Below, one piece after another: positions 21,666 to 33,020 of a stretch of 64,000 bases of DNA. Position 1 is the first letter of the stretch, and every line of letters begins with the position of its first letter. A program made the position numbers and the translations under genes. Source of the DNA: Callaeas wilsoni (taxonomy: Eukaryota > Chordata > Aves > Passeriformes > Callaeidae); contig VWPU01002133.1 in NCBI GenBank assembly GCA_013398955.1, forward strand, positions 29,730 through 93,729, read 5' to 3'. The notes beneath the pieces are model-generated. The model made no database searches. It was not told where the DNA came from and worked only from the letters and a program-made list of their open reading frames with translations.

Positions 21666-24561
21666 CAGGCAGGAAGACCCAGGGAGAATGGGACATCGCT
21701 GGGATCCTTCAGCTTGGTGCTGAGGGAAAGGAAAATTCCAGAACCCTAAATTCCCTGGGACAGACTGTGCGGAAAAATCACCTAGACATGGAAGACTGAG
21801 TGAGGACTGACCCAGGGCAATGGGAGGGGAGTGGGTCCCATCCCACTGGCACAACCTCTGCTTTTCCAGGAGGCTGCTCCAACGTGGCTGGAGGACCGCG
21901 GGCCCAGGCAGAGCTGGGCTGAGTTCTCCATGCAGCAGAAAATCTGCTGCTGGTGTCCTTTGGGGCCTGGAAGGAGACTCAGAGCCCCTCTGATCCCTCT
22001 CTCTGCCCACAGCAGGACCCTGGTCTGGACTCAGCCTCCCCAGGTGCTCTGCTGCTCCAAACCTTGGCACCTGACAGGTGTCTTTCCTGCCCTTCAGAGC
22101 TGTGACTCCCGGTACCACTCACTCTGCTCTTGGCCTTCCACAGCAGGCAGACAGCCTCCCCAGCTGCTCTGCTGCACAGGGAGCAGCACAGGCAGGCTCT
22201 CCTCAGCAGGCAGGAAGGGCAGGGCAGTGCTCCAGTCCATGGATATTCCTGAAATAATCCTAGGCTGAGGCTTGTCTCCTCATTCTCTGAGTAACCATGA
22301 CCTGGTGCGCCCAGGTGGTTTATCGCAGCACGCCTGGCTGCAGGGTGTGGGTTAGCCATCACAAGATGCTCACAGGAACTGGTTATTTGTTCACCTAAAC
22401 CTTTTCAGATTCACTTGAGCAACGTCTCAGGACCATTTCACCTTTAGCCCACCTGGGCAGTCCCTCCTTGCACACAAGTGGGCAAATGCCTGTGAGCCTC
22501 TTCTAATCAAAGGAGAGATGTGACAAATCTGGAAACGGACACCAAGGACTGCTGTGGAGAAGGATCCAAGGTCCCCCAGGGAGAGGTCCCAGCCTGCTCT
22601 GCCTGTGGGCAGAGGGAGGTTTGGCTGTGGCAGAGCTCTGCCTGAACCCAGCACCCTGCAGCCACCAGCCCAGTGCTGACAAAAATACCAAGGGGTTTGG
22701 GCAGGGGGTCAGCTCTGCCTTTCGAGGGGGACCTGACCCAAGGAGGGGGGTCTGCAGGAAAACAGCAAAGTCAGAGCCAACAGAAGAAAAAGCCAGCACA
22801 TACAGGAAACTCTGGCTGGCGTGTTCAGAAATCTTCCAGGAGAAACTGCTCCCACGAACGAAATACTTGTGGCCTTGAAGGACTGTAGCTGTCCCGGGGC
22901 ATGGAGCTGGTACCAGGTGGTGGCAGCTGGGATAGCTGTGGTTGTCCCAGTGGTGAAATCAAACAGCAAACCATGAGCAGACAGAGTGGCAAGACAAGGG
23001 TTTTAATAATGAAGGTGTTGCTGGTAACATAGGTAAGGAAATGTGCTTGCTTACAGGTTTGAAGCTGACAGCATCCCTTTAAATAAGGAAATACATTTGC
23101 TGAGAGGAGAAAGTTACCTGGAAAGCTCTGTACAAGGCTGCAGTGGAGCAGCTAACACTACTCTGGTTCAAGTGCTCTGAATATTCTCCACGGACTGGCT
23201 TCAAAAAAATCTCTCACTTAGAAAAAGAAATTCTTTTAAAAAAATGCAACCTGTGATTGTCTATCCTAGCAGTGCCCTGTGACATTTGTACAATAGAAAA
23301 GTGGTGCTTTAAATAGTGACTTGAAAGCTACTGCCACGTGCTTTATACAGCATGCAACAACGCCAGGGACTGGGGACACCGCCTGGGTTGCAGAGCTGCC
23401 TCCGACAGCTCCAGCATCCCTGGGGAAGCGCCACGGGAGCCACAGCCAGGCTGGACCTCCTCCCAGCAGCTTCATCTCCGTGTGCTGTCCTTCCAGTAAC
23501 ACAAATATTAAATACACTCAGTCTGTAAATAGTTTAACAATCTTTGTCAGCAACAATATTTACTTTGGCAAAACCAGAATTGCAATGAACAGACGTGTCC
23601 ATCACACAGTCTGCAGCAAGTTCTTTGGTGGAAGCCAAGAAGTGAAGCTAAGGCTCCTTCTTGCTAGAGCCTGAGGAAGAATATTGCACAGAGACTCATA
23701 GGAGAAATGCTGGTGATTCCAAACGGGAGCATCACTGCGAGAGAGCTTCCTTCTCTGCCGGCTTTGGGAGAACGGGCTCCTCCAGGCTCGGTGATTCACA
23801 GCTGTTCTCCCGTAGCCTTGCTCTGGGCTGAGGGAGCAGTGACGCTGCAGTAAACTCGGGGAGGAGGGGATGGCGGCTGGGGATCGAGGAGGGATGGGCA
23901 GAAGGATGGAGAGGAGGACGGCAGAGGACGGGGGCAGCACCGGCAGGCGCTCAGGCGAGGCTGCAGTCACACGAGGGCCCGCTCAGCCCTGCCCCACCAG
24001 CGGTCACTGAGTGCCCTGCCCGGCTCCCCCTGCTCCCGGATCATGCGAGGGGGTGGAGATCATCCTGAGCTGGCTGTGCAGAGAACAACCCCTCCAAAGC
24101 ATGGCTGGTTCTTTCACACGACTTGCTCTTACCCTGGCCCAAACACATCACACATCTCTTTGTGAGCACCGTGCTAGCGGGGACACGGCTGCTGCACTGG
24201 GATGCCACGTCCCCGCCATCCCTGCACCTGCATCCCGGACATCTGCCTCCAACATCCAGAGCTCTCTGCTCCAAGGCCACAGGCTGCAGCCTGATTCAGT
24301 TCAGAATGCAGCCAGGACGGCTCCCGGGCTTTCAGCCCCTCAGGACATGCCAAGGTGCCACCATGAGCACGGTGATCTCCATCTCTCATCCACCTGGAGC
24401 AGAGCTGTGCGCGGACGGGGCAATGCAGCTTTGGGCAGGGAGGATGCAAGAGCCTGGCTGTCCCGAGAAGAGTGCTTGGCACCTGGCTGGGCACAGCCCC
24501 CTGCTCCTCACCCTGGCGTGGGCACGGCCAAGACGAGCCCAACAGGTTTGCCTGAAGGACT

Positions 24562-25024
24562 GGGAGAGGAGAGGAGAGGAGAGGAGCGGAGAGGAGAGGA
24601 GAGGGGAGGAGAGGAGAGGAGAGGCAACAGTGGGCTCCCCTCTCCATGATTTCCTGTTGCCACCCAGCAGAGGTCACCTCACCACCCCGTCTTGTCATGA
24701 GCTCCTCCCGTTCTCACAAGAGTGACTGCTAAAACTGGGGGGGGGGGGGGGGGGGGGGGCGGAGGCGAGGGGGGGGGGGGGGAGGAAGGGGGGGGGAGGG
24801 GGGAGGAGAGGAGAGGAGAGGAGAGGTGAGGAGAGGAGAGGAGAGGAGAGGTGAGGAGAGGAGAGGAGAGGAGAGGTGAGGAGAGGAGAGGAGAGGAGAG
24901 GCAACAGTGGGCTCCCCTCTCCATGATTTCCTGTTGCCACCCAGCAGAGGTCACCTCACCACACAGTCTTGTCATGAGCTGCTCCAGTTCTCACAAGAGT
25001 GACTGCTAAAACTGGGGGGGGGGC
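24562..25024. repeat. GA-rich/poly-G tract in a 277-bp tandem duplication
   Basis: A (GAGGA)n tract at 24562-24623, a 118-bp unique segment from 24624, and G runs at 24737-24759 (23 G), 24769-24782 (14 G) and 24788-24796. Then GA again at 24798-24900 and a second near-identical copy of the unique segment at 24901-25010, again followed by a G run. Copy-to-copy offset is 277 bp. On the MYOCD strand these are CT-rich and C23 runs. Run lengths may be unreliable in an assembly. Confidence 0.93.
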
Positions 25025-25315
25025 GGGGTGGGAGGAAAGATTAAAGGAAGAAAATGGAAGTTCTTGTCAACCAAAGGACGTGTTGTTTCAGGCACTGGTG
25101 TCCTCTGTGGGGTTGCATCAATGGAGGAAAACCAAAGTACCAGAGTTGTTGTGCTGTTAATTTTCAGTGACTGGAAATCCAACCAAGTTTATATGCTGGG
25201 AAAATGACTCCAGTTTCCCCTGGATGAGGCACGTTAGCCCTGCGTGCTCTCTGGCGCGACAGGAACACTGTGCCGCCTGCTGCAGGCTCACAGCATCCTG
25301 CCCCAGCACGTCCCT

Positions 25316-25884
25316 TCACCACTGCTGCAGGTGCAGGTCCATGCTGGTGTTCAGGTTGAGGTCGGCAACATCCAGGAAATCGATGTTGAAGATGCTGGGG
25401 CCCGCGGGGGTGAGCGAGCTGAAGCCGGTGGCAGAGCTGGGGGGGGTGAGGTCCAGCCACTCCATTGTTTCCCACGGAGACTCAGTGAAACTCATTTGTA
25501 AACCGGAGCCTTCGGCAGGGGAAGGGGAGAGCTGGGTTTCCATGGGCGACAGGGGAGTCTGTAAAATCTCCTGGGAGGTGAGCAGTTCATCCGCGGCTTT
25601 GCCGGAGAACCCCTCCATCATCCCTTCGAAGTGGGGCTCCTCCGCCCCCATCTTCAGCAGGGCCATCTCGCTGACCCTGCCCAGGGGGCTGTGGGCATTG
25701 AGCAGCACCTCCAGGTGAGCGTCGCTGCCGCCCGGGCAGTGCTCGAAGGGCAGCGCTGCCGAGGACACCGGCTCGAACGGGGCGGAGCCCTTGGGGACAG
25801 CGGCACCGGAGCTCCCCGCAGACACCATTATCTGAGGTACCTTCTGGAGGCAGGACCGATCCTCCTTGGCATTGGCTGGAATTT
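25316..25884 (-). CDS. MYOCD: MYOCD exon 13: C-terminal transactivation domain and stop
   Basis: 569 nt encoding residues 747 (shared codon) to 935, ending MDLHLQQW and TGA at 25318-25316. Acidic/hydrophobic activation domain with the conserved [10 protein letters not shown] and MEWLDLTPP blocks. Acceptor on the minus strand is ttgttgacag. Several Ser-Pro sites and the [12 protein letters not shown] block are typical of myocardin. Confidence 0.96.
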
Positions 25885-28800
25885 CTGTCAACAAATGAGA
25901 GGGATTTGAGGCGCTCTGGCAGTGCCCACCGCTGCCGGGCGCAGGGGCACCGCCACAGCCCTCCAGCTGACCTCTTGGGCATCCCAGTGGAGACTTGCTC
26001 CCCGCTCCATCCCCCTGGCACTGCTTGCCCACCCTCCCTGCGGGAAGCCTCGCACACTCCTGCTTTCTGACCTCGATCCCCTGCGTTTGGACACAGTCCC
26101 TAGGGCACAAGCACTGGCAGCCGTCCCCAGGGGGCTGGGAGAGGGCACGGGCAGCACTTTGCACAGGGGAGGGCACCACAAGTGCCCTGTGTGGGAGATG
26201 GCACTGGCAGCACTGGGAATGGGGGGGACACTGGGGGCTCTCGTGTGGGGGCTGGCAGTGCTGTGCACAGGGCTGCTGCCCTGCTGTCCCTTCTCTCTGC
26301 ACAGGTGACAGCCGAGCCCAGAGCACCCCACGGGGTTGGCACACGCAGGAGCAGGCTCTGGGAGGGCCAACGTGCTTTTGGGTTCAATCTCAGGGGCTGC
26401 TGGCACAGGGAGGGCAGGTGAAAGCTGTGCTCGAGTCAGGCAGCTCTGCTGGGGTGCACAGAATGCACTGAGCCCCACAGACCGACGCTGGCCTGGAGGG
26501 GAAGCCCCGGAGGGGAACAGGGAAGCAGAGCGTACCTCCACTCTCAATCAGCACGTCCAGGAGCTCGTCCATCTGCTGACTTCGTGTCATCTGCTGCAGC
26601 AAACGACAAAGAGGAGAGTAGAGGGCATTAGGAGGACAGTCCCTCCAGCCACAAGCCAGGTAGATGGCTCTAGACCCCAAAAAAGATGGCTCTAGACCCC
26701 ACAAATGGCTTCCTCCCATGCAGAAGAGAGGCCATACCAACGCGGGGCTGGCAGTGGCCTTCAGGGCACTGCAGGGACGTGGCACAGGCACGGTGGATCC
26801 AGGGAGCAAAGCATCCTTCCCTGCTGCCAACCCTCTGCTCAGGGGCCACCACAGCCTGCCCTGTCCCAGGGCCCCCAGGACACACCAACATTTTGGCCCC
26901 AGCACTTCACAGCGGCACGTGCCTGCCTGCCCTCCCTGCTCCCTGCGCTGCCCCGTCTCCCTCCTCTCCCTGACCACAACCTGGAAGATCTCCTGCACGC
27001 TGGCATGAGCCCACTTCCACCCCTGCCAACAGCACCACTCCACTTTCCTAAAGGCACCACCGCTCCCAGCACTGAGGCTGCTCCCGGGCTCTGATGGGGA
27101 GGAAGGTGCTCCCTGCGGAGCAGCGCTCCGGGGCACGGGTCGGGGAGGCAGGTGGCACGGAGCAGGATGAGGTTTCCTGGTGACCTGGGAATGCTCGAGG
27201 GTCTGTCTCTCACACAGCGCTGAGCACCCAAAGAGGGCACGCCGGCACCCCTGGGGGCTGTCAGAACCTCTGGGTGCACAGGGGACACGGCCCTGCCCAG
27301 CACGGTGTCCGACTGCTTTGTGGCAGCCAGTCAGCAACTAACCCTTCAAAAAAGCCCATTCCCCATGGAAACAGGCCTGTCCTACCCAGAGACCCCAGAA
27401 CGGGTTGGAACTCCTGCAGCTGAGTCCCACTAACTGCAAAAGGACATCATGGGCAGCCCTAGCCCTGTAGAAAACAAAAACCATGCAGTTACCTGCTTCA
27501 CTGCATCCTCATAGGGTGGAGGCTGCTTTACCTCTGACAGGGCTGGGCTTGACTTACAAAAACTTGGGGATGAAATAGAAAACTTTTGGCCTGACTGCGC
27601 AGCCATCTGCATGGGGAAATACAGGGAAATGGAGTCAATGCACGGCGGGAGGCCCGGCTCTCTCATCCCTGCTGAGGCTGGTGTGGTGCCAGGGAAAATA
27701 ACGATTTTGTGGGTCAAATGAACTCACACAAAATGCCTGGGCTTTGAGCAGGGTACAGGCAGGTAAACCAGCTCCCTGACCTAGCTCTGAGGCCCAGGGC
27801 CAGGCTGGCCTCTCGTCACTGCCAGAGCAGACGCGGTGCCACAGAACACCCTGGTGCTCCGTCAGCTGTGGGCATGCAGAAGACAGAGATGGGCTGCTGG
27901 AGGTCGGCCCTGCTTGGCCAGTGATGAGGCACTTCCCTAGCCCCAGCCCCTCCCCATCACCACCTGACTGGGGGCACCTCACAGAGCTCAGCCCAGGGAA
28001 GATCGCTCAAAAAAGGGAAACCTCTGCCTGTGCCAAACACCTGCATATCTCTGCCAGCTTTTTGCCAGGCTCCCCTTCCAGGATGGGCCACATTTGAAGC
28101 GCAGTGCCTGCTGTCCCCATCACCTCTAGGTCCTTGTGTGTCCTTCCCCACTGCCTGGCCATGGCCTTGCCCCACAAAAACCAGCACCAGGGGGTTGCCC
28201 CTCTGGGTGGGTTGGATCCAGGAGTGGATCCAGGGCAGCAGTGAGGTCACTCTGCCTGGCCATGCACATCCTGGCCACCGCTCTGTGGAGGGCAGCTGGA
28301 AGGAACACTACCCCTGGCTCATGGGACACAGCACTGCAGTGCTGGGCACAGAGGAGGAGTTCTTACTGAGGAAGGACCCTCGCCCCTGGGAGTCCCTTAC
28401 AGGCAGCAGAGGAATGTCCAGGATGGGTGGTGCTGGAGTTGGGATGAGCTGCAGGACACAATGGGACCATGCCCTCTGTACACCCCCTGCCCCTGGGCAG
28501 TGAGGGAGGAGCTGGAGACGCCCCTGCGGTGTCTCTGCTCCCCCCGATCCTCACTGACCACTGCCCAGAGCAGCCCTGCTGCCTCCCTTGGCTATCACCT
28601 CACAGCAGTGTCCCGCTGCCTACGCCCCCACAGCTCTGCTGCAGCGCCCAGTTCACCTCCACACCCCACTGCAGGGTCACCCCCTGCATCCCCTGCTCTG
28701 CTCCCCTCTGCCCAGCTCCCCCAAACCAGTGTTCCTCTCACCCCCCTCACCCCTGCAGCAGCCCCACTGCCTGCCTCACCCCAAGCCCACTGCCCTCCAT

Positions 28801-31800
28801 GCCCATTCCACTGGCAGCTCTGTCTCTGCCCCTCCTCACCCTAAATGCTGTCCATTCCCACCTCGCTGGCCGTGCTGTTTGCCAGCTGCCCACGGCACCT
28901 ACCTCGCCGTCCTCTGGACACAGCACTGAGCCCCCCTTTGTGCCACTGGCCAGGGCTGCCCAGCGCTGCTCGGGGCCACCGGGGGTGGGTTGGGAGCGGC
29001 CCTGCTCTGGCGTGGGCTGTCCCGCACAGCCAGCCTGCCCCTGCCATACCCCGGGTGCACACCTTGCACCCCTGTCCATGGCACAGGCCACTGAAAGGTG
29101 CTGCTGCTGCCTGGGGAGCCCTGGGGGGGCACTGGACAAGCAGAACCTTGTGCTGTTTTGTGCTGGCAGCGCGTCCCTCCTCCCCAGGCGTTCATACCTG
29201 TGCAGGGGGCTGAGTGAGGAGTGGTGGCTGCTGAGGACAACTCTCTGCTGGGCTGCTGGCCAGGTGGGGAGGCACAAGCTCTCTCTGACTGCAGACCTCA
29301 ACCGCCAGCCCTGCTCCAGCTTCCTGAGAAAAGGCTTCCCCGGGGCAACTGCTCTCCTCCAACTCAGTGGTGAGCATCCCCCACACACTGCTGGGAGCCA
29401 CAATGGCTTGGCAGGATGCTGGAAAGCCCTGCAGCCCTGCAGCGGGGTCTCCCAGGGGTGTAGGAACTGTGCCAGGGCTCTCCCAGGAGCTGAGGGATCC
29501 GTGCTGGTGCCTCCCTGCTGTGTACGGAGCTGTGCCAGGGCTCCACGGTGCATGAGCAGCTGTGCCAGGACTCCCCGAGGGGCAGAGCAAGCTGTGCCAG
29601 GACTCCCCCTGAGGGGAGAGGCAGCTGGGTTTGGGCTCCTTTAGGGCAAAAGAAGCTGTGCCAGTGCTCCCCCAAGGAAGAGGGAGCTTGCCAGGACCCC
29701 TCCAGGGGCAGAAAGAGCTGTGCCAGGGCTCCCTAGGGCAGAGGGAACTGTGCCAGGGCTCCATAGGGCAGAAGATGCTCTGCCAGGACTCTCCCAGGAC
29801 ATGGGGAGCTTTGCCAGTGCTCACCTAGGGGCAGGGAGAGCTGTGCTGGGGTCCCCTGGGGAAGAGGGGAGCTGTGCCAGGGCTCCACGGTGCAGAGGAT
29901 GCTCTGCCAGGACTCTCCCAGGACACGGGGAGCTTTGCCAGTGCTCACCTAGGGGCAGAGAGCGCTGTGCTGGGGTCCCCTGAGGAAGAGGGGAGCTGTG
30001 CCGGGGCTTCCTCAGGGCAGCAGGAGCTGTGCCAGGGCTCCCCAGGGCAGAGGGAACGGTGCCAGGGCTGCATAGGGCAGAGGATGCTCTGCCAGGACTC
30101 TCCCAGGACATGGGGAGCTTTGCCAGGGCTCACCTAGGGGCAGAGAGCGCTGTGCTGGGGTCCCCTGAGGAAGAGGGGAGCTGTGCCGGGGCTTCCTCAG
30201 GGCAGCAGGAGCTGTGCCAGGGCTCCATGGGGCATGGCAGCTGTGCTGTGGCCCCCCCAGGGCAACTGGCTGCGGTGGCAGGGCTCCCCAGAAGACACCC
30301 TACAAAGGACCCTGCGGTGCTATCAGCTTCCAACCCGCTGTCCATCTGGGGTGCTCTCTGCCCTCCCAAAGGGGAAGGGCCCCCCCGTGTGGGTGTGAGC
30401 CCGCGGGGGCCCGGGCTGGCACTCACCGGCGCTGCGCGGAGGCAGCTGCTGCCCGGCGGGGACGCGCTGCGCGCCTCGGGGGACACGGGCAGCAGGTAGT
30501 GGCTGTTGGGGGACGGCGGCAGGCTGATGTGCTGGGGGCTCTTCGCGGCGCCCAGGGGGGAGTGCTGGGGGGAGCACTGCGGGCTCAGGAATGTCGAGGA
30601 GGTGATGGTGCTCTGCCCTGCGGGCTCCAAGCAGTGGCTGTTTACGATGTGGGGCGCCTGCGGCACCCCACGGCTGCTCAGCTTCTCCGAGCTGCCGGCC
30701 TGGCCTTTCAGGGCCATTTGTTTGGATGCGAACGGACAGCTGGACACGGCGTTTTCTTGCTTGATGGGGACACCAAAGAAATGCTGAGCAGGCTGCTGCT
30801 TCTCCTCGAGGCCGTTGCTTCTCTTCCGCTTCTGGAGCTGCATCCGCAGCTCTTCCACCTGCCTCTGCTCTTGCTGCAGCTTCCACGTCAGTTCATTGAT
30901 GACTTTCTGCTTCTCCACCAGCATCTTGTCTTTCTCTGTGTCTATTCCTTCCAGTTCCAGCTGGATGCTCCCTCCATTCATGCTGCTCATGAGGCTTTCC
31001 TCAGCACTGCCGTGAACCGGAGAAGGCTGGAGAGCGAACTGTGGAGAAGACATGGGCCCGTCGTTGAAGGTGTCTGGCAAAGAGCCGCTCACGGAGAGGT
31101 CGGAGGAGGCGGGCGAGATGGGTGGGGTGGAGCTGGTGCTGCCAAAGTGGTAGAAGCCGTTTGATAACATGCTGGTGGAGGACTGTGACTGGTAGCTCGA
31201 CAGGGTGCTTGTTGGAGTGACTGGGAAGGTGACGGTGGTGATCTCACTGAAGCTTGGCACCGTGTTGCTGCTGCACTCCTGGAAGGGCCGCAGCCGCTCC
31301 ATCAGAGCCGTTTTGGTACCCGACACGGGCAGGCCTCGTATTCGGAGCTGCTGCCTCAGCTCTGACACCTGGCAGGAAAATCACTCGTGATCAGTCTCAG
31401 TGGCAGATAAGCCCTTCAGAAACCCAGGCTTCTAACAAGGAGTCTCAGACCACAGGCTCGCAGCTTCCAGCTTTAAAGCTCTGACCTCCCAGGTGCTCCC
31501 TGTCTCACCTGCAGTCACCTGAGTCACCATGCACAGGCCTGACCACTGCACATCCTGCAGAATCTCAACCTTTCCTGACAGGAAAACCTCCCTCCTTTCT
31601 CCAAGAACTGTGACTCCTCTCCATGGACCAGCAGTGGTCCTTGGGTCAGGGAAGCAACTCACAATTCCCTTCCTAGCATTAGATTTCTCCACAAGCAGAG
31701 GACTTTAACACAGACCAGGAGCCAGCTGACAGCTCAGAGACTGTGACACATACCCTGGAGACACATGCTCCATGCTCAGGCACATGATTCAGTCACCTGA

Positions 31801-32988
31801 GCTGGGGCAAACTCGTTATTTCTACCTCTGGGCTGCCCCCAGGTCTCTGCTCCTAGAAGGAGTTGGCTTTCCCCATGGCTGAGGGTCCATTAGAAAAATA
31901 TAAAAGAGCAGCTAATATGAGGGATTCTCCCCTATGCCCTTTCTTGCCTACACGAGAGGTGCTCAAAACAGTGAGCAGGAGGCTCCTGCTCGTGCAGAGA
32001 GCTGAGCTGCAATAGCCACTGAGCAGCTGAGTCACTAAGGGGAGGCCACGGTGCCCTACTGGCTTCAGGCTGGTCTGTCAGAGCATCCACGATGTCCACC
32101 ATAAAACCACGGAGGGATGGAGCTGGGAGCTGCGGGAGCAGCAGCTCAGATCATCCTTCAGCCTGACCTGCAGCCTCCCCGGGCTGTGCCTTTGGCTTGC
32201 TGACACAGGCTGGAGCAGTGCATCCCTCACCACCTGCAGAGCAACAAACCCAAATGTTCAGAAGCTCCACAGGGACCAAGCCCTGCCCCAGGGCGCTGTG
32301 CTGTACTCCTGGGTGGCTCAGAGCACGGGGTTCAGGTGGGCTGCTCTGTAACACGCTCCCTCCCACCTGTGGCACTCCCCTGACACACCCAGAGGCAGCA
32401 CAGCACACTCAGGCTGTGACATTCCGCTCCTGCAGTGACAAAGTTTGCACTCACTTTGAGATCATCCAGGTTGGATGGCAGAGGGCCTGGCTTGATAGAT
32501 GAGACACAAGTCTGGCCTGAAAAGGTGGTTTTCACTGGAGAAAGAGGGGTGTTGTTGACAGAAGTTGAAGAATTTGAACTTTTGACCATTTGCTCATTTG
32601 ATTGCCTGAAATAACAAAGGAGATTTGGGGTAACTTGTCTGTTCCTCCAGGAACAGATGTGCCCAGCATCCCATCCCTCTGCTCCCTTGGGTCTGCTGTC
32701 TCCTATGTGAGATTTCACGATGGCCAAGGAAACCAGGCTGGGCTGTAGGAGATTGCTGGTGTCCCACCAGCAGCTCACAGCTGCCCTGGCCAGTACGCAA
32801 AGCCAGAATGGCCTGGAAGGAGTCTGTGCTGTTCCCAAGCTTTCCTGATTCAGTGGCATGCCTCCAGCCCCTTGCTCTGGCACAAATGGATACAGCAGGG
32901 GGAAGTCTGGAGAGGGACAGGTCTAAGTCCTGCTGCTGGCACCGTGCCACTCACTTTAGCTGTCCTTGGTGCATCCCGGGGTAGCTGA

Positions 32989-33020
<32 letters not shown>

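Larger units (their letters stand above)
21640..25315 (-). other. MYOCD: MYOCD 3' UTR (presumed, end uncertain)
   Basis: Sequence downstream of the MYOCD stop on the minus strand. Candidate minus-strand poly(A) signals are ATTAAA at 23002-23007 and AATAAA at 21660-21665 and 21647-21652. The UTR is therefore about 2.3 or 3.7 kb. The AT-rich block 23,230-23,600 looks UTR-like. The stretch includes the GA/poly-G tract at 24562-25024, which the mRNA would carry as CT-rich and poly-C. No coding gene is supported here on either strand. Confidence 0.55.

Noticed and set aside
26390..27337. 315-codon minus-strand open frame
   Set aside because: It includes MYOCD exon 12 flanked by intron sequence. 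Conserved residues stop at the splice sites.
28469..29644. 391-codon plus-strand open frame
   Set aside because: It lies inside MYOCD intron 10, is Pro/Ser/Cys-rich, runs into the minisatellite, and shows no domain. It is explained by GC-rich composition.
27607..30426. Possible counterpart of the extra exon found in longer mammalian myocardin isoforms
   Set aside because: No segment with flanking AG/GT on the minus strand resembles it, and the exons found already sum to 935 residues.
30214..31164. 316-codon plus-strand open frame
   Set aside because: Antisense shadow of MYOCD exon 10, whose sense frame encodes recognisable SAP and coiled-coil sequence.
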